Part shown: positions 6,076 to 11,946 of the stretch, in pieces | How the letters are laid out: the number at the start of each line of letters is the position of its first letter | Position numbering within the stretch: position 1 is the stretch's first letter | Virus record (IMG/VR): IMGVR_UViG_3300010885_088860 | Coordinates: 1 to 58,532 of that record | From: a virus | Length of the DNA stretch: 58,532 nt | Direction: 5' to 3' (one strand) | The notes under the pieces: model-generated | Database searches by the model: none | The model's input: the letters and a program-made list of their open reading frames with translations, nothing else | Told to the model about the DNA's origin: nothing | Made by a program: the position numbers and the translations under genes

Positions 6076-6264
6076 TTATCCTTTGTTCATCTGCTGTAGT
6101 CGTTGATTTTCTTCTTTGAGATGCTGCAACAAAAGCATGACGTAGATTTCTCTTTCCCAGGGCAACATGTTTTCCAGTTCAGTCAGGCTATACTTGTGAA
6201 ACTGCATGAGACTGAAGTTGGTCTGATAGTAGTTAAACAGTGAGTCATGAGAAAGAATCAGACG
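6076..6264 (-). CDS. 51: gp51-like baseplate hub assembly protein, -1 frame extension of gp26
   Basis: This frame encodes LFNYYQTNFSLMQFHKYSL then TELENMLPWEREIYVMLLL and a Glu/Gln-rich helix, the gp51-type segment I know from T4-like phages. The only in-frame ATG (at 6207) would give 43 residues, lacks a ribosome binding site and cuts off the NYYQTNF part. The frame is open upstream into the end of gp26, where T-TTT-TTC (6270 to 6264) would allow a -1 slip just before the gp26 stop. Slippage gives a 292-residue gp26-gp51 fusion (230 + 62). It sits between gp26 and the tape-measure-like gene. If no slip occurs, the product is the 43-residue form at 6076-6207. Confidence 0.75.
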   Translation of the reverse strand, partial: RLILSHDSLFNYYQTNFSLMQFHKYSLTELENMLPWEREIYVMLLLQHLKEENQRLQQMNKG

Positions 6265-6953
6265 AAAAAACCCTGCAGTCCCTCCAGGACTGCGGTGTTG
6301 TCGGTGCTGCAGGCAGCACAGGTCCAGTGAAGTTCGTGCCGCAGCACGGGCAGCGTGTTAAAATATGATTCGAGCTGCTGCAGATTGCGAGGGCTAAGCT
6401 CTTCCACAAACTCCACGAGCTCCTTGAGTGTGTAGTCCTGAGCCGAGTACAGATCGTCGCCCTGCCAGATGGATTCAATGCACTGGGCTATGAGCTCAAT
6501 CACGGCATCGGGGCCGGGGTCGCGACGATAACGGTCCACGGCGTCGATGCCAGGGTCTCGCAGCGTCAGAGTCAGCCCTTCGAGCTCAAGCTCGCGTTCA
6601 TGTCCCAGGGGCTTGTTCACGGAGACCATGGTCAGGTCCAGACTCTGTTCGTGCGTGGCTTCGCAGGATTGACACCGCAACACCAGATCTAGATTTTCGC
6701 CGATGCTGCGAGCCCGAATCTGCAGAAACAGATATTCTACGTCATAGGCGCTGAGCTGGTCGACGTTGAGCTGACCAAAGGTACAGGTCTGTACGGTGTC
6801 CTTGAGCGCCTGCAGCTGCTGATCGGCATCGCCGCCCACGGCTATGAGCAGGTTCTTTTGTTCTCGCACCAGAAAGGGTCGATATTCTACCCGAGCGCCT
6901 GTGCTGGGCAACTGGGTCTGATACTTGGGCACGTCGATGGTGGGTAAACTCAT
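6258..6953 (-). CDS. 26: Baseplate hub assembly protein gp26-like (231 aa)
   Basis: The product starts with MSLPTIDVPKYQTQLPSTG and continues VEYRPFLVREQKNLLIAV, the N-terminal signature of the T4 gp26/gp51 baseplate family. The body is a helical domain with a CQSC (about residues 98-101) and a CAAC (about 213-216) pair that may bind a zinc ion. T4 gp26 has 208 residues. In T4 these proteins help assemble the central hub and are not abundant in the virion. GGAG about 7 bases upstream supports ATG 6953. Its last codons contain the slippery sequence leading to gp51. Its position before a tape-measure-like gene matches the tail-assembly chaperones of other phages. Confidence 0.88.
   Translation of the reverse strand: MSLPTIDVPKYQTQLPSTGARVEYRPFLVREQKNLLIAVGGDADQQLQALKDTVQTCTFGQLNVDQLSAYDVEYLFLQIRARSIGENLDLVLRCQSCEATHEQSLDLTMVSVNKPLGHERELELEGLTLTLRDPGIDAVDRYRRDPGPDAVIELIAQCIESIWQGDDLYSAQDYTLKELVEFVEELSPRNLQQLESYFNTLPVLRHELHWTCAACSTDNTAVLEGLQGFFV
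6264..6285 (-). other. Predicted programmed -1 ribosomal frameshift site (gp26 to gp51)
   Basis: On the minus strand the order is GGAGG (6285-6281), 10 bases, then TTTTTTC (6270-6264) read as T TTT TTC in the gp26 frame, then GTC TGA. The heptamer fits the X XXY YYZ slippery rule, the gp26 stop is one codon later, and an internal Shine-Dalgarno-like GGAGG at 10 bases is the stimulator layout known from E. coli dnaX. Confidence 0.72.
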
Positions 6954-6965
6954 GATAACTCCAGA

Positions 6966-7667
6966 TTATTTAATAAAGAAATCGGCCTGAGTGTCCAGTG
7001 TGGTCTGGGGCGCCAGACTTTGAGGGCGTGGCATGGGCACACCACGCTGGGGTCTGACCTGACCCAGTCCGCCCTGAGTTCGAGTGATCTCAGTCTGGGG
7101 CTGGCGCTGAGACTGTCCAGGGCTGCTGCCCGGCGGCTGAGCCTGTATCCAGTTTCTGTAGGCAAAGGTCACGGGCAGTCGATGCACGGTGTCGCGCTGA
7201 TTGAAGTCTAGCTGCAGTGGCGCCTGGCCAATGGGAAAGGCATCTATGAGCTTGATGCTGTACTGAGCTTCGTCGGCTTCATCGAGCTGGCTGATATAGA
7301 TGCTAGTCAGATAGTTGTTCTGATAGTTGGCGGTATAGGTGCTGGGCGCAATGATGCCCTGCATCCAGCTATCAAAAAACTGCTTGACCTTCATGCGACG
7401 ATCCACGAAGAAGTTCAGGGTTAGGTTATCGCCGCCGAAGTCTACGCCTGTGGGATGCAGACTGGGCGGACCAAACAGCTGCTGACGACTGGTGAGGATG
7501 CGCATCTGCGGCAACAGGGCCTGTTCGCAAAACATGCTCACCAGACGCGTGCCTTCGTTGTTGCTGACACAGGCCGGCGAGTCGATGCTGACTTCGAAAC
7601 GACAGGGACGAGCCAGACCATTGCTGGCCACCTCGCTGAGAAAATTCTCCACGTTCCATTGAGCCAT
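6966..7667 (-). CDS. 54: Baseplate tail-tube initiator, gp54-like (233 aa)
   Basis: The sequence has the tail-tube fold pattern: RPCRFEVSI strand, VSMFCEQALLPQMR, LTLNFFVDRRMKVKQFFDSW and YLTSIYISQLDEADEAQYSIKL, ending the fold with LPVTFAYRNW. gp54 and gp48 together nucleate tube (gp19) growth on the baseplate; gp48 lies just across the divergent promoter and gp19 is at 54929, so this tube-like protein is best called gp54. A Pro/Gln-rich tail of about 55 residues follows the fold, probably flexible. T4 gp54 is longer (320). It starts ATG 7667, 3 bases after the upstream gene. A diverged minor tube protein is the alternative. Confidence 0.75.
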   Translation of the reverse strand: MAQWNVENFLSEVASNGLARPCRFEVSIDSPACVSNNEGTRLVSMFCEQALLPQMRILTSRQQLFGPPSLHPTGVDFGGDNLTLNFFVDRRMKVKQFFDSWMQGIIAPSTYTANYQNNYLTSIYISQLDEADEAQYSIKLIDAFPIGQAPLQLDFNQRDTVHRLPVTFAYRNWIQAQPPGSSPGQSQRQPQTEITRTQGGLGQVRPQRGVPMPRPQSLAPQTTLDTQADFFIK

Positions 7668-7670
7668 GGG

Positions 7671-8237
7671 TTAGATCCTTGCGTTTTGGAACACCCGAGA
7701 CTTGGGCGCACCGTGAAATTGTTCTATGGGCAGCATGGCCGCGGCCAACCATTCGTCGTTGGGTATTTCCAGGAAACGACCCTGTACATGATTGATCAGG
7801 TAGTGCTTGACGCAGTGTTGTACGCCCGGAAACCGACTGGCATTGTTCAAGATCGCATAGCTAATCTTGGCACGGCTATAGGGGTTTGATACATCTGTGA
7901 CCTGGTCTAGCAGTGCACCCATGACCTTAAATCGCATGGCATAGGGTAGGTAGTGCAGGTTGATGCCTAAAAACCCACCCTCGGCGCGGTTAAAGGGCAT
8001 GACCAAGGGCAGAGCATCGTAGTAGGGCAGGGTGGCCTTGTGCTTGGGGTCATAGCGAAACAGATACAGGTCGCCAATGAATACATTGTTTCGAAGATCC
8101 CGCCCCCGCGAGAGTTCTCGATTTACACCCCGATTGAGATCCTGCAGTCGCTGTACCTGTTGTCGATACCAGGTCAGGCTACGCCGCTGCCCCGCGGCAT
8201 CGATGCGTATTTTTTGGAATGGTGATGGAGTGGCCAT
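7671..8237 (-). CDS. T4-like virion protein of uncertain role (188 aa)
   Basis: The core reads NVFIGDLYLFRYDPKHKATL then PYYDALPLVMPF and GGFLGINLHYLPYAMRFKVM, a pattern I have seen in T4-like phage structural proteins but cannot assign firmly. In T4 the neighbour of gene 4 is gene 2 (DNA end protector), so that is a positional possibility only. The basic N-terminus and Arg-rich helix (WYRQQVQRLQDLNRGVNREL) could contact DNA. A late-promoter motif lies 5 bases from its ATG, within the end of gp4, so it starts its own late transcript for the gp54-gp26-gp51-tape-measure genes. Confidence 0.7.
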   Translation of the reverse strand: MATPSPFQKIRIDAAGQRRSLTWYRQQVQRLQDLNRGVNRELSRGRDLRNNVFIGDLYLFRYDPKHKATLPYYDALPLVMPFNRAEGGFLGINLHYLPYAMRFKVMGALLDQVTDVSNPYSRAKISYAILNNASRFPGVQHCVKHYLINHVQGRFLEIPNDEWLAAAMLPIEQFHGAPKSRVFQNARI

Positions 8238-8241
8238 GACC

Positions 8242-8694
8242 TTATTTATCTAGGCCAAGCTCGTGTTCCGTGAGTATTTCAAATCGCCAGCCCCGATTCT
8301 CGCAGAAATCCCGAGCCGCCTGCCACTTGGCCTGGTTGACACCCCAGGTAAAAACTTCTTGCAGATATCGGGGTGTACGCCGCTGCGGTTGATCGGGCGG
8401 ACGTGTAAATTTACTGGGTTTAATCTCTATGAGGTAGCGCTGCGTTCGTCCGTTGCTTTCCTGGATCCGACAATAAAAGTCCACAAAATAACGATGTATT
8501 TTTCCGTCCACGGGCGATAAATAAGGGATGACAATTTCTTCACTGCCCCATTCCAGTATGCTGGGATTATGATCGCAGTATTTCATGAATTTGTATTCCC
8601 ACATACTACGAAAAATTACCTTGGTATGATCACCAGCGTATTTGCCAGGATTAACGACTCGGTATCGTCCCTTGTAGACGTTGTTGCTGTACAT
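8242..8694 (-). CDS. 4: Head completion protein gp4-like, putative nuclease fold (150 aa)
   Basis: The product MYSNNVYKGRYRVVNP with FRSMWEYKFMKYCD, ILEWGSEEIVIPYLSPVDGK, HRYFVDFYCRI, YLIEIKPSK and WGVNQAKWQAARDFCENRGW matches the T4 gp4 head-completion family over its full length (150 residues in both). The layout (E in SEEIVIPY, D in FVDFY, E-I-K in LIEIKP) is that of the PD-(D/E)xK/TnsA-N nuclease fold, so catalytic Asp and Glu-x-Lys are present. gp4 acts after packaging, before tail joining. An open frame extends to 8742, but residues before the Met at 8694 run into the divergent gp48 gene and are not conserved. A degenerate late motif CATATATA (8733 to 8726) may be its promoter. Confidence 0.9.
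   Translation of the reverse strand: MYSNNVYKGRYRVVNPGKYAGDHTKVIFRSMWEYKFMKYCDHNPSILEWGSEEIVIPYLSPVDGKIHRYFVDFYCRIQESNGRTQRYLIEIKPSKFTRPPDQPQRRTPRYLQEVFTWGVNQAKWQAARDFCENRGWRFEILTEHELGLDK
8243..8250 (-). promoter_or_regulatory. T4-type late promoter GATAAATA (minus strand)
   Basis: GATAAATA read on the minus strand (8250 to 8243) overlaps the stop codon of gp4. The ATG at 8237 begins only 5 bases after the motif, so the expected start of transcription falls on or next to the start codon. Confidence 0.65.
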
Positions 8695-8702
8695 GATAAA
8701 TA
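8695..8702 (+). promoter_or_regulatory. T4-type late promoter GATAAATA for gp48 operon
   Basis: GATAAATAACC, one base from consensus, directly abuts the divergent gp4 start codon and lies 28 bases before the gp48 ATG. It probably starts the long baseplate transcript. Confidence 0.7.
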
Positions 8703-8730
8703 ACCCGTAACCCCAGAGAATCCAGTATAT

Positions 8731-9861
8731 ATGGCTGAACAAACATCACCGTCGAAGCCCGCCTCAGGATCAGCCGAGCAGCTCAATGCCAGCACACTGA
8801 CCAAGTTCGGCGGTACCAGTGCCGCGGGCAACCAGTACAACGTGGGGTCCTATGTGTATCCCCTGGACACCAGTGCGCGTCCGGATCTGCAGCATTACGT
8901 GGGGTTTTTCATCAATATTCGGGGCAAGAGCAAATACAAGCAAAGCTATGGCAACGTCTCAGAAATCTCGGGCACTGACGAAAATCGAGTAAATCGCAGT
9001 ACCCTGGGCCAGCGCGCCAATGTCGTAGGCGGTGCAGCTGCGGCCGCGGGTGGCGCTGCCGTGGGGCGCAACGTAGCAGGTACGGTGCTGGCCAATTCGG
9101 GCCGCACCAGCACCACGGCCAAGACCATAGGCGTCATTGGCGGCGCCGTAGCCGGTGGCGTCCTGGCCGCAGGTGCGGCCACGCAGTTTGAAAGCGACAA
9201 GACATTCCGCATCAACGATGCCATCATGTTGGCCATCAACGGCGTGCCCAGTTTTCGTTATCGGGCTGATTACGATACCGTGGAGCTGGGCAGCACGGGC
9301 GGACTCTTGGCCGGCGGCAGCAGCGCCGTGGACGCCGATACACTGAGCATGGGTGCCGAGTATGCTCGAGCCCTGATGCTGCAGGCCGCGGAACTGCCCG
9401 CCAGTGTGGCCAGTGCTGTAGGCGCCAACTTGAATCCTGGCCAAATCATGAGTGTGGGCACAGGCACCACACCCAACCCGTTCCGTGAACAGATGTTCAA
9501 GAGCGTGGATAACCGTACCTTCAACTTTGAATATAGATTTCTGCCACGCAGCGCGCAGGAAGCTGCCAATGTAGAAAATATCATCAAGCGGTTCAAGTTC
9601 CACATGCATCCCGAGGTCACCGCAGGCGGACTGTTCTATGTGTATCCCAGTGAGTTCAACATTGTATACTATTTCAATGGTCAGCCCAACCGGCACATAG
9701 CCAAGATCAGCACCTGCGTGTTGACCGATCTAAGCGTGGACTATGGCGGCAGCAACGGATTCCATACCTTTGCCGATGGCACTCCCTCGGAAATCACCCT
9801 GCGGATGGGCTTCAAGGAACTGGAGACTCTGACCAAGGAACGCATCAACGTAGGTTACTAA
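8731..9861 (+). CDS. 48: Baseplate tail-tube cap protein gp48-like (376 aa)
   Basis: gp48 sits on the baseplate hub and, with gp54, starts the tail tube. The C-terminal two thirds have the tube-fold features: FRINDAIMLAINGVPSFRYR, FREQMFKSVDNRTFNFEYRF, then FKFHMHPEV, SEFNIVYYFNG and TLRMGFKELETLTKERI. Length is close to T4 gp48 (364). Residues about 95-150 are an Ala/Gly-rich stretch (VVGGAAAAAGGAAVGR, VIGGAVAGGVLAAGAA), which resembles a pair of small-residue helices and is unusual for a tube-cap protein. The gene ends 2 bases before gp53. Confidence 0.88.
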   Translation: MAEQTSPSKPASGSAEQLNASTLTKFGGTSAAGNQYNVGSYVYPLDTSARPDLQHYVGFFINIRGKSKYKQSYGNVSEISGTDENRVNRSTLGQRANVVGGAAAAAGGAAVGRNVAGTVLANSGRTSTTAKTIGVIGGAVAGGVLAAGAATQFESDKTFRINDAIMLAINGVPSFRYRADYDTVELGSTGGLLAGGSSAVDADTLSMGAEYARALMLQAAELPASVASAVGANLNPGQIMSVGTGTTPNPFREQMFKSVDNRTFNFEYRFLPRSAQEAANVENIIKRFKFHMHPEVTAGGLFYVYPSEFNIVYYFNGQPNRHIAKISTCVLTDLSVDYGGSNGFHTFADGTPSEITLRMGFKELETLTKERINVGY

Positions 9862-9863
9862 TC

Positions 9864-10610
9864 GTGAGCTATTTCAAGAACTTCCCCACCATCGTCTATA
9901 GTTTTGACACCGGCAATCTGGTCAGCACCTTTGCCATGACCGACATACTGCGCCGTGTACGCGCCGATGATGTCAACGTCGCCAATGTACTGAGCTATGA
10001 CGAATACGACATCGGCGACGACGAAACACCAGAAATTCTGGCGGACAAGCTCTATGGCGATCCGACCCTGCACTGGGTCATTTTAATCAGCAACGAAATT
10101 CTGGACCCGCGCTGGGACTGGCCTCTGCCTGTGCAGAGTCTGCAGAATTTTATCATCAACAAATATGGTGTGGACAATCAATACAGTGTGCATCATTACG
10201 AAAACACCAGCGGCGATACTGTATACTATCGAGTCTATACCGGCACAGCCAGCGCCAGTGCCACGAGCGCGGGCAGCAGCATCAGCATCACGGGCTCGGA
10301 TACAGCCTGGCTCACCCAATTCTATACGGGGCTGACCATTAGATTCGGCACCACCACCACGAGCTACACGGTGACCAGACTTCACAGCAACACCAGCATA
10401 GCCGTGAGTGGATCGGCCATTACCACGGGCGGCATCGCAAACACCACGGTACTGAACAACAACAGCGTGACAGGATCGGTTACGCCCGTGACCAATACTG
10501 ATTATGAAACTCTGCAGAACGAATCACGCCGTCGCATTCGCATACTCAAGCCCGAATATGTACCGCAGTTCGTGCGTACCTTTACTGGAATACTAAACAA
10601 TGGCCAATAA
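9864..10610 (+). CDS. 53: Baseplate wedge subunit gp53-like with a Ser/Thr-rich beta insert (248 aa)
   Basis: The N-terminal 110 residues match gp53: MSYFKNFPTIVYSFD, ILRRVRADDVNVANVLSYDEYDI, then LADKLYGDPTLHWVILISNE and DPRWDWPLP. gp53 joins neighbouring wedges into the hexagonal baseplate. The C-terminal RRRIRILKPEYVPQFVRTF is also typical. Between them, about residues 125-215, is a Gly/Ser/Thr-rich beta segment (SISITGSDTAWLTQF, GLTIRFGTTTTSYTV) that T4 gp53 (196 aa) lacks; related segments occur in other large proteins of this window. Start is GTG at 9864, 2 bases after gp48. Confidence 0.88.
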   Translation: MSYFKNFPTIVYSFDTGNLVSTFAMTDILRRVRADDVNVANVLSYDEYDIGDDETPEILADKLYGDPTLHWVILISNEILDPRWDWPLPVQSLQNFIINKYGVDNQYSVHHYENTSGDTVYYRVYTGTASASATSAGSSISITGSDTAWLTQFYTGLTIRFGTTTTSYTVTRLHSNTSIAVSGSAITTGGIANTTVLNNNSVTGSVTPVTNTDYETLQNESRRRIRILKPEYVPQFVRTFTGILNNGQ

Positions 10611-11946
10611 TGATGCAACGCAGGGTCTGCTATCGGCCGGCGACATTGAGATTGTTGAAGTAAAAATCATCAACAGCGCGGGCGAAGAATTTGACGTCAA
10701 GCTCTACCTGGCAGAACTCAACCTGTTCGAGGACATGTTTCGTCCCGGGCTCTATGGCAACATGTTGATGATCGACGCCAGCAACCTGGCCAAGACCATT
10801 CCCATCATAGGTAATGAATACATACGCCTGGCGCTCAAGACACCCACCATGGACGCAGATGTTGCGCTGATTAAAAAAACCTTCAAGATCTACAGTGTTA
10901 CTGATCGCATGATGATCAGCGACAGTGGCAAGCAGAGCTACATTGTACACTTCTGCAGTCCGGAAATGTTCATTGATATACTAAGTCCTACCTACAGGAC
11001 CTACGAGGGGCAGATAGTCCAGGTGGTGCGCACCATCTACAAGGAAAACATCGGCGAGACCACACCCTTGCAGGTGCTGGCAGCTACACCCAATGAAGTT
11101 AGATTTACCAGCCCGGGCTGGCGGCCGTTTCAATGCATCAACTGGTTGGCCAGCAAGGCCCAGGGGCTAACCTATAAAAATCCAGGCGCATTGTTTTTTG
11201 AAAGCAACAAGTCCTATTGGTTCGCCAACGTCGAGGGGTTAATCGACCTCGTGGGACGAGGCGTATATCAGGAATACAGTTATACGCCCCGCATGCTTAA
11301 CCCCGACCAAAACATGGAAGGTGGTCGCGAGGGCTATGAGCGAGACATCGAACAGGATTATCGCAAGGTCGAAGATTTTCGTGTGGTGCAGTCCTTTAAT
11401 TCCTTCAAGAATGTCCAGAATGGATACTATGCCAATCGGCTCATAACCCTGGACATGTTCAGCAAAGACTACAAGATCTATGACTATGACCATGTGGCCA
11501 GCTACGGTGAATACAAACATCTGGAAAACATTGCCGGCACCAGCAACGATGACTGTGCGCCCTTTAGCCGCAACACCTTGCGCAGTCCTGCCGGGTTCGT
11601 GCATTTCTATCCCCGACATCAGCAGCTCTACACGGACTTCAAGAACAACGTTCAGGACGTCATAGAAACTACTCTGCCGCGTCGTATCAGCACCATGAAT
11701 GAGCTTACGAATTTCAAGATTGAAATTACTGTACCGGGTCGCACCGACATTGAAATTGGACGTGTGGTTAGATTTGTGTACCCCGACGCCAGTCCTCGTA
11801 GCAATGCAGATAAAAACAAACAACTCGAGGATGATTTGTTCAGCGGCTATTACTTGGTTACGGCCATCAGACATAAATTTACTCTGAGTAAACACATGAT
11901 GACTCTGGAAATGGTTAAAGACAGTCTCAAGCGGAGACCGCAATGA
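10600..11946 (+). CDS. 27: Baseplate central hub protein gp27-like (448 aa)
   Basis: gp27 forms the trimeric hub ring that carries the gp5 spike and continues as the tube channel. The N-terminal part (IEIVEVKIINSAGEEFDVKL, LNLFEDMFRPGLYGNMLMID, IPIIGNEYIRLAL) and the middle part (GWRPFQCINWLASKA, GALFFESNKSYWFANVEGL) show the repeated tube-like domains of the hub family. The C-terminus (FKIEITVPGRTDIEIGRVV, YLVTAIRHKFTLSKHMMTLE) is typical of hub proteins with a late-control D-like fold. T4 gp27 has 391 residues. It overlaps gp53 by 11 bases and the gp5 gene by ATGA, so hub and spike are translationally coupled. Confidence 0.88.
   Translation: MANNDATQGLLSAGDIEIVEVKIINSAGEEFDVKLYLAELNLFEDMFRPGLYGNMLMIDASNLAKTIPIIGNEYIRLALKTPTMDADVALIKKTFKIYSVTDRMMISDSGKQSYIVHFCSPEMFIDILSPTYRTYEGQIVQVVRTIYKENIGETTPLQVLAATPNEVRFTSPGWRPFQCINWLASKAQGLTYKNPGALFFESNKSYWFANVEGLIDLVGRGVYQEYSYTPRMLNPDQNMEGGREGYERDIEQDYRKVEDFRVVQSFNSFKNVQNGYYANRLITLDMFSKDYKIYDYDHVASYGEYKHLENIAGTSNDDCAPFSRNTLRSPAGFVHFYPRHQQLYTDFKNNVQDVIETTLPRRISTMNELTNFKIEITVPGRTDIEIGRVVRFVYPDASPRSNADKNKQLEDDLFSGYYLVTAIRHKFTLSKHMMTLEMVKDSLKRRPQ

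Noticed and set aside
6076-6207. gp51 as an independent 43-residue gene from ATG 6207
   Set aside because: There is no ribosome binding site and the family-like segment upstream of this ATG would be lost. Kept only as the fallback if no frameshift takes place.
8516-8523. GATAAATA on the plus strand within gp4
   Set aside because: It is antisense inside a minus-strand gene and about 200 bases from gp48, which has a closer late promoter at 8695-8702. Probably chance.
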